From: Tomocerus qinae
Taxonomy: Eukaryota; Arthropoda; Collembola; Entomobryomorpha; Tomoceridae
Assembly (NCBI GenBank): GCA_020055645.1
Contig: CM034546.1
Coordinates: 68,386,001-68,450,000 of the forward strand
DNA: 64,000 bases
Reading direction: 5' to 3'
Shown: positions 24,049 through 36,115 of the stretch, piece by piece
Layout: every line of letters starts with the position of its first letter
Position numbering within the stretch: position 1 is the first letter of the stretch
Translations under genes and position numbers: made by a program
The notes under the pieces: model-generated
Database searches by the model: none
What the model saw: only the letters and a program-made list of their open reading frames with translations
Told to the model about the DNA's origin: nothing

Positions 24049-27000
24049 TATCGCAGTAGATACAGGTTACAGATTTCTTTCCACAAGCATTTTGATTAAT
24101 ATATCAGGAAGGACCCAATCTGTGTAAAGTGTCTGAAATCATCAAACTGTATAATATAATCGTTGTCTTTTGTAACGTATGGCGTTGGCTCTAATGTGTA
24201 TAGCCTAAACAGGCATCTATTTAGAAGAAGGAGAAGGAAAAGACGCAGCACCCCCTTACCTTGAGAAGAGGAAATTCTTTCTGTCAAAATAGGTTTAAAG
24301 CCTTTATTGTTAAACATTTATTGTTACACGTTAAACAACATACAATAAAAGACATGGGAGTTTAATTTTAGTAAAGAGAAATTCAAACCATGGTGATGGT
24401 GTAACGGGCTATTCAATCAGCTCCTATCCTATTCTAACACATGTATTCTATCCTCCTTTCCGTCCCAAGAACTCCTTACCAAAGTAACTTTACCTGGGAC
24501 TGGGAATCAACTCCTCAGTTCTTGTCGGAAGTCCAGCTAACAACAACTACTAACTAGTCTCTTACCTTTCCTATCTTATTCGGCATAACCTATTCTTCCT
24601 ACAGTTACTTACTTGCTAGTAAATGTTCAGTCTAATACTAATACACTCGAGTACATTCAACATTTATTGCAAACATACAAACACACATTCACATCATTCC
24701 ATGATTTATACAATTTCCTATCTAAATAGATTCATCTAGAATTGATGCAGGAACCGGCATAGCTTCGTCAAAAGTAAGGGCAGGCCTAACAAAGGGGCCC
24801 TAGCTATTATAATGGTCTAATAGTGCAATCGTTGGAATACAATCAACGATTTGGCTTGAGTTGTGGTTAGGGAATTTAAAAAGAATTATCAACTCAAATA
24901 CAAAGTTTCAACTTGCCCTAATATGGATTCCACGCACAACAGATACGTACATAAAATAATTTATTAAATAAAACCAAATATATGTACAGGGTAACAAAAA
25001 TAATTACTTGGGAAATATTTGTGGGAAAATAAATATTGCTTGAGAGTCCCATTGGCTTCGCATCTTTAAATGAAAAGTATATTCCGGTATCTCTAGTCCT
25101 CATTTTTTTAAAAAGTGTTTATTGCATCACGTAATAGATATTATGATCCATCCAGTGTACAAAATTTACCACTTTTTAGCCTTTTTTACCATCACAGTGG
25201 TAAAAATGCACTTAATGGTAAAAATGCATTTAATGGTAAAAATGGTAAAATTTAGCGATTGATTAGACAGCTGTGTACAGATACATTAGACTTCCTAAAA
25301 TATAAGTTTTAAATCTTTATTTTCTGTGAAATATTTCCAATTAACACCTTAATCAATTAAATTAATCATATTTATTTGATTGTACACCAAAAGTTATAAA
25401 AAAATGAAGAAAGAAAGATTGTATTTGGTATCGCCCATTTAAAATTGATGCTAATTTAACTACAATTAATTTCTCAATCGGTAATGGTTGTTAGTGTCCC
25501 CATCGGTTGAATCCTACTCTGATTGATGAACACTTATCAATTTGTGACAACAATGATCATCTGCTAAGCTATTTCATACTTTGGCACCGAATTTTATTCA
25601 AAATTCCAACACGAAATTTAAATGAAACTATTTTTTACCATTTTTACCATTTATACCACTTACCACTACTTTTTAGGTAGTGGTATTTAACGTTAAATAC
25701 CATTAAAAACCACTTACCACTGGTAAGTGGTAAATGGTATTTTGTACACTGGATCCATCAAATCTTTGGCGACGACTATTTCATTTCGAAGTTTGTAAAC
25801 TTCATGGTATCAGGTATGCCCATCTTTGGCTCTATGATCTATTCTGGAATGTTTTATTTATGCATTTTGGATATGTGTGGGAAAAGGTATTGTTATATTC
25901 CATCTATAAAACTAGTTACAACCAATTCAAAAAAAACTGACGTCGCTGGGAAATATTAATAAGGTAACTTTATTGGGTTTTTTGAATTTACATTCATTAC
26001 ACAGTATAATCAAATTATATAATATTGTCTACTAGATATATCTATTCCAATTTCTCTCTTATTAACTATTATCATTACTTCACATAATTAATTTAGCTAC
26101 TAAGTTGTATCAAATTACCGTTTTTAGGTTTAGGATTTTACATGGTCCCGAAATTGTTACTATACATTTTTATCTTATACTCGACGGTGAATTGGCCACC
26201 TTACTCATTTCTGAACCATGCACGAAACTTCAATGGTTGTGCAAAATAAGTATAAATATTATATAATACCGTTTTATCATCTGACTCAAGGTGAGTATAT
26301 AAGTCATTTTTACTACTTAAACACTTTACAAACGTATTATCTCTAATAGCTTTGAACGGTTGACAATTACACACAAAATGGTCTAAACTCTCGAGCTCTT
26401 CATTTTCGTTGTAACATGTACTGGGTAATGTTAATAGTATGATCCTAATTACTAATCTAAATCATCTTTTTCCAAAAGACGTGACGTGTAGTTTTTTCAT
26501 CTCCTAGCAAGACGGTGGCAGTTGAATAATATTATGCGAACTTAATTCAAATTGCATTAGTACCATAAAATTCAAATTAATTGACCAGGATGAACCATTA
26601 TTTCAATGATATCATTTATGAAAAAAATAAATCAGTTAAGATTTGTTTATCGTTGAAAGTCTTCATATAGCTCAATCAAAAGTAAATTAATGTTGACTGA
26701 ATCATGTGTGACTATTTCATCATATTATTACGAATTTTATGTACTTAAAGTATAATCATTGCTGTAGGGTTTTGCTTCTTTTATTTTATTCCAAAATATT
26801 TATGGATATCAGCAATGAGAGGAAAAGTGTTGATAAATAAACGTTTATGGCATCGACGAAACAGGTTCACAGCCAAATCAATAGCATTATCATTGAGTGA
26901 TTGAGTATCAATCAGAAATGCAATACGTGATTATTTTATTTTACGATGAATCTGAGATGGATATGAATCGTTTACATCCCTTCTATAATATTTAGGCTCC

Positions 27001-28336
27001 TATGTATTTATCGAAATATGTCAGTTTAAAAACATATTTTGGCAAACAAAAATTGGGATGGATAAATTGGCAAAGCGTTTTTACACTAGAACGATGGTTT
27101 GGCAAAATGTACAAACAGAAAATTTAAGAAAACATACAACAGTTTTGCCAATATGCCAATTTTCACCTATAACACTGGTTTTATTGCTTTTAATCTTTAT
27201 TAAACAAATTTTTTAGCATGCTAAATATAAAAGTAGTTCATTTTAATCATCTAAGCTGCAGTTGCCCATAACAACTATACTCAAATGGAATTATTATTAC
27301 CAATTCCTTATTTCCTACCTTTTTTCGTTTATTTAAGGGTGCATGAGGTGAATGATGTTTGTTTCATTTATTATTTTTCCCTTTCCCCTGCCATATATAC
27401 AAACCGTTAATTCTGAAGATGTTAGTCCATTGATATTACTATACTGATCACTCAAATAAGATTGTACGTCCTGATTCTTCCTATAAAATATATACTCATC
27501 GCAATATCTCTAAAAAATTTTAAAATTTTCTTCTCTGTTAAATTGTATTAATTGTTTTTGCATAACCAATTTGTTGTTATTAGTCTGAAATCAAATAGAT
27601 AATAGAATTCCGTATAACTGTTTAGCGACTTGAAATTCAGAAAAATAATCGTTAATCCTACTCTTTTGATTGGGGAAGTAAAAGTAAGGTGAAGTTGTTA
27701 TCTAAGAAGCTTCAAATTTTTGAAGCATTTACTCAAAGCAGAAGCATTTCCTAAATTTTAACAAAATGTGGCATTTACTTGCATCCTGCATTTATCAAAT
27801 ACTTTTACTCTTAAATTAAGCATAATAATATGCGAAAGTAGATAATACTTTTATTCATACCAAAAGAGCGTTTTACTTCAAAAACAAAAACAGTCAGAAA
27901 AATATTGCATTTTTGTGTTGTTTTTTAACGAATTTTTAACCCTTGAAAAAACCTCCCCCTTTTCTATGCCACTCAGGGTGTTTCTCTAGCTACTTGTCTG
28001 AATTCTATATTATTAACGGAACCTGTTTCCCTATTCGCTATATTAATAATATCTGACAGGATTTTCGTACCAAAAAGCCTTAAAACCATTCATCTACTTT
28101 TTCAGTTTGCTCAGTGAATAAGTTGTGTCATTACATTTCTTGATTTATATAATGAAATCATTGGTATAGTAAATAAAAAATGCAATTGGTTTTTATCTCT
28201 CAAAATAATAATAACTGGTATCGAGGTTACATTTGAGATTGATAATGTTTTGTTATGTTATTGATATTACTTTCACCAGAATAAAAATGGCTATTTTTAA
28301 TTATAGGTGAACAAAATCTTCTGGAACTGATTTAAA
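24049..28336. other. Spacer between desaturase copies 1 and 2
   Basis: 24050-24330 repeats downstream of copies 2 and 3 (48654 and 54149). The segments at 24340 and 24811-25120 repeat at about 49300 and 54690. Between them, about 24399-24808 is an insertion absent from the other copies. 25153-25751 is a miniature element. 26640-28336 is the 5' spacer shared with copies 3 and 5. No independent gene is seen. Confidence 0.7.
25153..25751. mobile_element. hAT-like miniature element, 599 bp, 8-bp target duplication
   Basis: Ends CAGTGTACAAAAT and ATTTTGTACACTG are inverted. The octamer GATCCATC flanks it on both sides (25145-25152, 25752-25759). A second, nearly identical copy is at 57482-58071. 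Non-coding, with GGTAAAAATGG words near both ends. Confidence 0.9.
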
Positions 28337-30639
28337 ATGTCATTAAGAAAAGACAAAATGGCAATTTTGAAAAAAGAGATCAATGCATTAAGTAACCAGG
28401 AAATGGTGTCATCTCCATCTCCTGCCAAAAATGTGTCTTCAAATGGAAATGTTTACGATGCCGATGAAAAAGAAATAGATATCTACGCCGACTACCCGCC
28501 TCCCAAGTACATCTGGTACGCGTGGACATTCCTCCTTATTGTACACATTATGGGCCTTTACGGTATTTTTGCCATTGCAACCGGTCAAGCAATGTGGCAA
28601 ACAATTTTATGGGGTAAGACCATCATAATTTAAATAAATCATTTTCATTCGATGTAAAAGTTGAAAAATAGGTATGTCAAAGTAAAAAATGTCAATTTTG
28701 TGGTATTATTCGTAATGTAAGCTGTTTTTTAGTAAATTTTCTCCTTTAAAAGTTATAATAAAAATACAACCAGTAAAGTAATAATTACGACATGACTATA
28801 ATAAGAAAATGCCAGTTAAAAACATTACAATAAACGTTTATAATTTTCTGTCAAATAATAAACCATGACCAAATGAGATTAAAAAAGTCGTGTGACGTTA
28901 CATGACGTTTGTAGTGAATTTTTTCAATGACTTTTGACCATTTGACACGTGTGACTTGACCTTGGCATGGCCTAACGAATACCTAACGAAAACCTTTTCA
29001 AACAAGCTACCTCATGACGTTCTACAATGTCGATAATTAAAGTGACACCAATTTTTAATTCTTGGACCACGCCCACAGGCAGAGGGTGTGGTGTGATTTT
29101 GTCAATTTTAAAACTTTTTACCCTACATACTTACCAATACTGCTTTTACCCCTACATCACGTACAGAAAGTTTGAATTGATTATCTCAAACCGTTTTTGA
29201 GTTATCGTGCTAAAAGACGGACAAATGTGGTATTCCTATAAAACGGTATTGCACACCACTTAATAATGAATTACATAATAGCATCAACAAGACTCTTTCA
29301 ACTTTAAATGTTGATGCCTAAACATCCTAGTTTCGGTCTTCCATGTAATCGGACAGTTGGGAGCATTGGCTGGTGGTCATCGACTTTGGTCTCACAGATC
29401 GTACAAAGCTAAATTTCCCTTAAGATTGTTTTTAATGATTGCACAGACTGTATCTGGTCAGGTAAGCAAAGACAAAGTATACAAATAAAAAATTTACAAA
29501 TCTTTTTGAAATAATGATCCCATTCAAACAACATTCAAGAATTATTAGTTTTATAGAAAACGTAGCCTTTATTTAGCAGTAAAACCCTTTAAAAATTTAT
29601 TCTTGCCATTTTAATTTCTCTCTAGTCTTTAGAAAAGTAACCGAAGGGTTGTAAACACCATTGGCAACATTTTTTTAGTTATCGATATACAACTGGGTCC
29701 GTGATCATCGAACTCATCATAAATACACAGAAACACTGGCTGATCCTTATAATGCTCGCAGAGGATTTTACTTTTCCCAGATCGGTTGGCTCGTTCAAAA
29801 AAAGCATCCGGCCGTTTTGTTAAAAGGAAAGACAATTGACATGTCGGATATTGAAGCGGATCCTCTTGTCATGTTCCAAAAAAAGTTAATGATACACAAT
29901 TCACTAGCTTTAGAATAAGCGAACAACACTTTTTATAAGAAATTTATAAATCACATTTTATGTTCTCGTTTCAGGTATTATATTCCTTTCGTTGGAGTGA
30001 TGACTTATGTATTGCCTTCCGTTGTTCCTTGTCTTTGGGGAGAAGCGTTACTTTTGGGGATTTTACTTAATGCGTTAAGATACGTGTATACTCTTAATTG
30101 TACATCTCTCATCAACAGTGCGGCCCACTTAATTGGCAATCGACCCTACGATAAGTAAATTTTATAGTTTTATCCCGACCATTAATATCAAAAAGAATGG
30201 GCTTAAGGGATAAAATTACTTATTTCAGAGCCATTTGATCATTTCGGATACTAACGAAATACAAATTGCTTAGCTTCTCTTCGTTTTACAACCATTAACT
30301 AATACATAATGTCGATTAAAATAAGAGACATCATAGGTTGTGCTGATTTTCACTCGTTCAGTGTTTAAAATCCAAAATGATGAAATATGAATATGTCAAT
30401 AACGTTAATATTGACCTATTTTTTCAGATCAATTTTTGCAACGCAGAACAAATTAGTTTCCATATTTAGTTTTGGAGAAGGAGCACACAATTTTCATCAT
30501 ACTTTTCCATGGGATTACAAGGAAGACGAACATGGAGGATATTTGTATAACTTCTCCACAGCGTTTATTGATATGATGGCCAAGATAGGCCAAGCCTACG
30601 ATTTGAAAATTGTCCCGAAGCATATCGTGGAGCAAAGGA
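28337..30639 (+). pseudogene. Acyl-CoA Delta9-desaturase, copy 2, 5' part, cut by the virus-like element
   Basis: Exons 28337-28613, 29331-29461, 29679-29884, 29975-30154 and the first 212 bp of exon 5 (30428-30639) are open, with all three histidine boxes intact. At 30639/30640 the reading frame runs into the inverted repeat of the large element and stops after two codons. The remaining 149 bp of exon 5 resume at 48505. Counting one target copy, the two parts total 361 bp, exactly the exon 5 length of copy 1, so the gene was fully open (384 residues) before insertion. A truncated product missing about 49 C-terminal residues could still be made. Confidence 0.93.
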
Positions 30640-30827
30640 AGTAGTATATAATTATAACTGTTTATCGTACCAATCATTATAACCCGGCAGAGGGTAAAAA
30701 TGATTGGCATGACAAGTGCACGGAGTCCAAGATGGACTCCGTGCACGGCAGAGTAAAGGAGCTCTATGCACGACACTGGCAAGGGCACTTGTCGGTGTTG
30801 TAGCATAAATGAGTTAGGGAGCGCAAA
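30640..30827. repeat. Left terminal inverted repeat of the virus-like element (188 bp)
   Basis: Starts AGTAGTATATAATTATAACT at the target site. It matches the reverse complement of 48311-48498 over its whole length with two mismatches that I can see. It contains an inner hairpin (GTGCACGGAGTCCA and TGGACTCCGTGCAC) and CGGTGTTGTAGC near its inner end. Confidence 0.95.
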
Positions 30828-30932
30828 CTTTTAAAGTTGTTGGGAGGACGAGACCGAAGAGTTGGAGATTGCCAAAAAATTTTTTCAGCAAATTTTTTTT
30901 GAATTGAGAGTTGGTTCTGGCTACGCTTCGAG

Positions 30933-32089
30933 ATGTCCGAAGTTTTTGTTTTTGGTAAGTATTCTTTTTAATAATACTAATCTAAAATATTAATTCACGA
31001 CAATTATTTGTCAAGTAAATGTTAAATGAATCAAAATTTAATTCATGACAGTTACTTGTCAAGTAAATGTTAAATGAATAAAAAATTAATTCTTGACAAT
31101 TACTTGTCAAGTAAATGTTAAACGAATCAAAAATTAATTCTTGAGAAAAATATTTATTACTTAAATGCTAAATGAATTAAAATAGATTGCAAACCTGATG
31201 ACGACTGCATTTCATGTACCAATGAGTCCTGCTGGTACGGTGTTTATGGGGACGATAGCCGAGTGTGTGCGGGTCGAGTGGAGGAGTTGCTGCCAAACCA
31301 GCCCAGTTTTTATCTGGGTCCCTTTCAAATGGACTTATGCCCTATTACTCCTACAAATACTCCATTGACAGGAGACAATTCGCTGGCCATAGGTGAGTAC
31401 ATTATCATTATAGAATTACTTGGTTACCAGTATTGGTACATCCATAGAATTTCTAAATAATAATAATGAATATGAATTATTTCTTTTCAGGGCTGGGTGT
31501 ATCGGCGGGCATTTTAATGCTGGGCGGGGGGCTCTTCTGGGCCTTCCGTCGACAGTACTTCCCAGACACCCTTCTCCGTATCCGAGCCTTCCTGATGAGG
31601 AATGTGCAGACCCTGCGGAATTGGGGTCAAATAGTCCGCCAAGTTTTCACTCCCGCCCCGATTCCCGCAGGCCAGGACAACCCTGCCTATGAAGAAGGGC
31701 TTGATGCTGTGGAGCCGGTGGCAGGACCATCCGTCCCCTCTGAGAGCAATTGGGCCCCACGGTCCAATTATGAAATTATATCGGATTCTGAGGAGGAGAC
31801 ACTGGTAAAAAATTTTTTGTGTTTATGCAAAATATAAACTTTTAGAAAATTTATATTTTTTAAAAAGCGTTGTAAATGCGTGAAAACTAGATTGCGTTTC
31901 ACTAAGAAAATGTAATAGCACTAAAAAATATTTTGTTTTCTATTTCAGTATTTCACTACCAAACGTGAACCGGAAATTGTGTCGAAGACTAAGGGGCGCC
32001 GCCCCGCCAAGAAAAATAAAATTAAGTTGACGCGGCAAAACAATGGTCCACATGAGACGCGTTCTGGCTCCAAATTTAACATTCTCTAA
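30933..32089 (+). CDS. Spliced single-pass membrane protein at the left end of the element
   Basis: Four exons (30933-30954, 31186-31392, 31491-31804, 31949-32089) join in phases 1, 1 and 0 and give about 227 residues. The N-terminal part (residues 1-76) is Cys-rich, with clustered cysteines in its first third. One membrane segment follows at about 77-95 (GVSAGILMLGGGLFWAF). The tail is about 130 residues, with a Pro-rich and acidic middle (SDSEEET) and a basic end (KGRRPAKKNK). No signal peptide is obvious, so the N-terminus may be translocated by the anchor. Intron 1 contains four 48-bp tandem repeats. The role is unknown. A virion or host-membrane protein is possible, and the basic end could also bind nucleic acid. 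Confidence 0.7.
30991..31185 (+). repeat. 48-bp tandem repeat, four units, each with a small palindrome
   Basis: Units start at 30991, 31039, 31087 and 31135 with exact 48-bp spacing; the fourth is degenerate. Units contain CTTGTCAAGTAAATGTTAAA, and TTGACAATTACTTGTCAA in the third unit is a near palindrome. They lie within intron 1 of the left-end gene, about 165 bp inside the terminal repeat. Iteron-like arrays can bind replication or transcription factors, but here that is only a guess. Confidence 0.85.
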
Positions 32090-32296
32090 TTTAATATTTA
32101 AATGAATTAATGAATTATAATTTAATATTTAAATGAATTGATGAATTAAAATTTTGTATTTAAATGAATGTAGCGAATCAATTAAATTGTTATACCATTA
32201 TGGACTGAACAAATTAATTTTTTACATTTGTTAAAATAAATAAACTGATTTTTCACCAAGTTGTTGTATCCAATCAAGAATTTATTGACTTGCCAA

Positions 32297-32824
32297 TTAA
32301 TCATGTGACAGTTGAATATATCTATTACAAAAGTTGATAGCGTACAGTTCTATTTCTTTGAAATTAAAATTAAAAATTTCCATAACATTATCAAAGCAGC
32401 CTACACCATAACTTCTTAATGTTAAATATAAGAAGCACAATTGTCCACAGACGTTTGAAGAGTCGTCTTGAGTAGCATAAGTTACGGCGTTGTTACAAAC
32501 TCCAGGTGGTGTCTTGATAGAGTAATATTCAAACGGTTTTGCAAAAGAGTCATAGTATTCGAAAACTCCCGGTTCTGGCAAATAAAATACAATCCAATGC
32601 TTCCCAGGTTTACTTCTTTCGTCTGTGTTCATTACAATTGATATTGGAAATTGATGGGGCGAGAAGTCAATGTTGTCTATTTCATCCGCAGCAATAACGT
32701 AAAATGTTTTGGCTCTAATTGGAACACTAATCTTTCGATATAAAGTTACAAGTAGAGCCAAGATTGTCTTTTCATCCATGTCGTTATTTGGTGACGAATA
32801 CGTTACGATCTTTATCAATTTCAA
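32297..32824 (-). CDS. Adenain-like cysteine protease
   Basis: Resembles the adenovirus-type maturation protease (C5, Ulp1-like fold) found in Polintons, which processes virion proteins. In the 175-residue frame, His sits in GKHWIVFYL (about 76), an acidic residue in EYYDSF (about 92), Gln about 119 and Cys in NVCGQLC (about 126). The Gln-to-Cys spacing of seven matches adenain, so the catalytic set is complete. The first Met (32824) would overlap the capsid gene by 41 bp. An internal Met at 32779 begins 5 bp past the capsid stop and is the likelier start. It is the last gene of the leftward capsid block. Confidence 0.8.
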   Translation of the reverse strand: MKLIKIVTYSSPNNDMDEKTILALLVTLYRKISVPIRAKTFYVIAADEIDNIDFSPHQFPISIVMNTDERSKPGKHWIVFYLPEPGVFEYYDSFAKPFEYYSIKTPPGVCNNAVTYATQDDSSNVCGQLCFLYLTLRSYGVGCFDNVMEIFNFNFKEIELYAINFCNRYIQLSHD

Positions 32825-34066
32825 TTAAACTTTGAAATTGCCCGTAAATAACAACGTTTACGGCACTAGGAAGGGGTTTGGAAAATTTTAGCTCCAATGT
32901 TATCTTGCCTTGTTTGGTCAATTGAAATCTACCGTTCCGGTTTGACGGAAGTATGTCAAAACAATATAGTACGTTTCCTTTGATGTACTCGCCACGACTT
33001 ATTCCAGGGTCCTTATCTCCAGCTTTAGTTAAAGTGTTGTAGCCCATCAAATATTGTCCGTTCTCATAGTCCAATTTGAGCTCGTGATATATCATTGGTT
33101 CTCCATCACGAGAAATGCCCACAGATGATAAATGACAATGTTGAAAATTAAATGGACTTTTTTTAAAGTTGCCAGCAAAGGCTGTAGAGTCGACCAAACC
33201 AATTATAATGTACTCTGGACTATCTCCAGCGTAAACAGCATCACAAATAGACGACAATTGCCTTTCTGGAATACTGTAGGACTTGGCTTCGACACTTCGC
33301 ACCGCATACTTGGCTCGTAGATTCTTGGCAAAGAGTTGATTCTGACTGGCAACTAATTGGTGATGAACAGTGATTTTCTTACAATAAAGCACGGCGCTTA
33401 TTATTCGAAGTTTATATGTTTTTGTAGTAGATGGAGATGCAAGGCATAATGCATCAGGATTCCGACGTAATGTTATATTTAGCGCCATGTTGGGAGGTAA
33501 GAATTTCATTTGATCAAACAAAGCGTTTTCTAGCTTCCCCATTATCTCACATTGTTTTGATCTAGCTGTAAACGCTTTTCTTTGGGCATAACCAGTATTA
33601 TTGGCAAAATTATCTGGATCTGTATCTTTAAACCAGAGTTGGGCAGTTAATCTGCTGGTTTTTCCGCCTCTGTTTTAGTGAGTAGGGTTTTAATGTAGCT
33701 TCTGTAATGGTTATAGCCTTGGGAATCCGAAACGGGTTTACCATTTAAAAATACGTCGGTTGTGCCTATTATGGTACTAAAAGCGTTGTTTTCAAGAGCC
33801 ACATCGTCAGTGTCGTCAAGTGCTGAACCATCGCTATTAACTATAGAAACGTTGTATAAAAGAAAGTTGGAGTTTAAATCTAGATAATGACTTCCGTCGG
33901 CAAGAAGTTGAAATTCTATTGGATTTAGTGAATTTTCCACACTTGTAGTTGGAACAAATTGTTGGTATTCTTCTTTTAATACAGACGCGTCGGTAGGAGG
34001 AAGACTAAACAAATCCAACTCTGGCCTCGCCACGAGCTTGGATCCTTCAAATACAGAACTTGCCAT
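32784..34066 (-). CDS. Major capsid protein candidate, split by a one-base frameshift
   Basis: Two frames, 34066-33647 (139 residues) and about 33640-32784 (open well upstream of its first Met at 33542), together make about 425 residues. Both resemble the F54H12.2-like family common in invertebrate Polinton-like elements, which I take to be the double jelly-roll capsid protein. Features seen are the start SELDLF-like (PELDLFSLPP), NPIEF, DVFLNGKPV in part one, and DALCLAS, RRNPDA, and RSVEAKSYSIP in part two. Between them the frame shifts near 33645-33652, where a short T run (minus strand) appears to lack one base; the downstream frame continues the family's expected sequence. This may be decay or an assembly error. 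Position just before the protease fits a virion-gene block. Confidence 0.72.
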
Positions 34067-34070
34067 ATTT

Positions 34071-34355
34071 TTACTTCTTACTCTTTCGCCTTCTAGCCTT
34101 TTTTGATGTTGACGCTTTGGCTTTCAATTTTGAACTGAGAGATTTTTTAGATTTACGTTTGCCTTTACCGGTTTGTTTGATGATTCTTTTTGTTGGTTTA
34201 GATTGTTTGCGTCTTGATTTAGATTTAGAAGCCGTCAACGGAATTGTGTAATCTGGAATATCTTGCTCCATTCCACCACCAACTTGAGCGTCGGCGTCTC
34301 TCATTGGTTCCAATTCGCACTTTTCATTGACACAATGTACAGCTCTCATTTTCAC
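34071..34355 (-). CDS. Small basic core-like protein
   Basis: 94 residues. The C-terminal half is almost entirely Lys, Arg and Ser (RRKQSKPTKR, KGKRKSKKS, KKARRRKSKK). Such proteins condense DNA in adenovirus and Polinton virions (pVII or mu-like), or act as nuclear signals. This assignment rests on composition and position only. It overlaps the upstream large gene by 4 bp and is followed 4 bp later by the capsid gene, so it is likely part of one transcription unit. Confidence 0.65.
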   Translation of the reverse strand: MKMRAVHCVNEKCELEPMRDADAQVGGGMEQDIPDYTIPLTASKSKSRRKQSKPTKRIIKQTGKGKRKSKKSLSSKLKAKASTSKKARRRKSKK

Positions 34356-36076
34356 AAATATTTTGGTTTAAAATGCAATTCCAGAGTTAAGAGATTATTA
34401 CCAAATTCAACAATTTCGCCGAATTGGTCTGTAACTGTGACACAAATGTTGTCGATGTGTTTGTTCGTCAAAGGTTTGTAGATAACTGGCGCAAATTGGG
34501 TGAAGCAGGGGACATTTATTGCTGCTGGACTGCAGCGGGCGATGTAGCGTGACAAGGATTCCCCGTCCCCGTTTGCTTCAATGATATCAATGTTGAATTG
34601 TAAATATTGAGTTACAGCCCCAGTTCTAGGGTTGAGGGGTAATGTTTTGATTTGGTTTGTTAATATTGTATTTATTGGAATACCCAAGTAAGTGCAAATT
34701 CGTTCAGGAAGATAAACTTCTTCCCCTTGTCTTAAATTAATAGAAAACAGGGAACCCTTGGGCATTATCCAGTTAGCTCTGAAAGCCTTGCACAAAGCTT
34801 GAACTACATGGACTTCGTTTAAAGATTTTGGTTCGTCTATAGGATTGCTTCTGGTAATTGTTGCTCGTTCGCGAATATCAAATGGGGTTCCTGGTAAAAT
34901 TGCACCAAAAAATGCAGCGTCAGATACATTTTCGCACTGATAACTTCCTGCTTCGAAAGTCATTTTCGAACATCCAATGCTTTTTGCAAAATCTTCTGGA
35001 AGATGCAGTTCCCCATTTTGGATGGTAGGAGTATAAGTGAATGCAACTTTATATTCCACCGTTGTACAAAGCTGTAGTTGCACATCCAATTTTAAAGCTT
35101 TAAATTGGGCGTTTAAGATGGTGATAAAGTCAGATATTGCTGTTACGGTTTTAAATATTTCTATTAATTGTTTTTTTCCAGAGGAGTCTATAATATTCAT
35201 TGTAAACATGGATTCCATTTTGGTTCTCGTAAAAATCCCGGTATCAGTAAAATATTCTGAAGTGTAGTTTCCCATTGCATAAACTCGATCCGAAAATCCG
35301 AATATTAACCTCAGATCCCCCAGAAATTCTACCGAAAACGTGTTGCTGGTTATGTATAAAGAGGATCTATGCGATTGAAACTTAATGTCCAAAATAGCAT
35401 CTAGGGCAACTTTTCGAAATGCAGCGTTAAAATCATATTCCAGCCTTTCCACTTCGACATTTGTTTTTTTAACAGTTATCACTTTTCTATCCGGTAAGCT
35501 GACATCATCAGTGTAGTAAAGTTTTATTTCCGTATTTAACGGAATAAGATTCCAAAGTTCCATGTTAAATGCCTTTTGACTTCTATATACAGTATTGGGA
35601 GACACGATACCAGGCTGAGCATTGAAAAGAGCTTTTAAAATGTCTGGAATAAATATGGTAGTATTTGTAGTGTTGTTGTATAGTTTAAACTGTCTTGGAA
35701 CCGCCTGCGACGCAATTGCAAAGTTGTATGGCGGTGGGTTAAACTTTGTTCTGGCTTCTCTGTTGACGATTTCCAAAAATTTTTTAACGTCATTTTGGCT
35801 TTTATTAATTACCACTCCAGCCCCAGTTTCAGTTTTAACAACGAGATTTCTGTTATCATCGGAAGAGAACAAGTGGGGCTCCATTACAGTATACGACGCG
35901 TTAACCAAACCTACCTCATAGGTATTTCTGTAAAAATCGTATGGTTTATACAATTTATTGCAAAACGAATTTGGTTTGTTATTCGGATATGAAGCTGTAG
36001 CATCGCTCCTTAAAATTTGTGTGTACCCCGTATTAAGTTCGACCGGGAGACTCTTGCGGGCTGAAGGTGCGTACAT
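34352..36076 (-). CDS. Large modular virion-type protein A (574 residues)
   Basis: First of three related proteins in the element. The N-terminus has the family word YPNN (ASYPNNKPNSFCNKL) and a following YEVGLVNASY block. Four repeated modules of roughly 100-140 residues can be seen. Each has an LN or LC pair in a helix-like stretch (FLEIVN, FITILNAQF, VVQALCKAF), then short strands, then h-P-x-x-h (IFIPDIL, LHLPEDFAKSIG, VYLPERICTYLG). The last module ends in a strand-rich tail (LLTLELHFKPKYL). Families with this pattern occur beside F54H12.2-like capsid genes in many invertebrate genomes. I infer a vertex or surface role. There is no signal peptide or membrane segment. Confidence 0.6.
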   Translation of the reverse strand: MYAPSARKSLPVELNTGYTQILRSDATASYPNNKPNSFCNKLYKPYDFYRNTYEVGLVNASYTVMEPHLFSSDDNRNLVVKTETGAGVVINKSQNDVKKFLEIVNREARTKFNPPPYNFAIASQAVPRQFKLYNNTTNTTIFIPDILKALFNAQPGIVSPNTVYRSQKAFNMELWNLIPLNTEIKLYYTDDVSLPDRKVITVKKTNVEVERLEYDFNAAFRKVALDAILDIKFQSHRSSLYITSNTFSVEFLGDLRLIFGFSDRVYAMGNYTSEYFTDTGIFTRTKMESMFTMNIIDSSGKKQLIEIFKTVTAISDFITILNAQFKALKLDVQLQLCTTVEYKVAFTYTPTIQNGELHLPEDFAKSIGCSKMTFEAGSYQCENVSDAAFFGAILPGTPFDIRERATITRSNPIDEPKSLNEVHVVQALCKAFRANWIMPKGSLFSINLRQGEEVYLPERICTYLGIPINTILTNQIKTLPLNPRTGAVTQYLQFNIDIIEANGDGESLSRYIARCSPAAINVPCFTQFAPVIYKPLTNKHIDNICVTVTDQFGEIVEFGNNLLTLELHFKPKYL

Positions 36077-36115
36077 GTTTGCTATTATGATTCTAAAAGA
36101 AGACTGAGACTAATA

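Noticed and set aside
22090..24317. Minus-strand and alternative-frame ORFs over desaturase exons
   Set aside because: Shadows of conserved coding exons; they recur at each desaturase copy for that reason.
30991..31185. CRISPR-like array (regular 48-bp repeats)
   Set aside because: Direct tandem units without spacers, in a eukaryotic intron.
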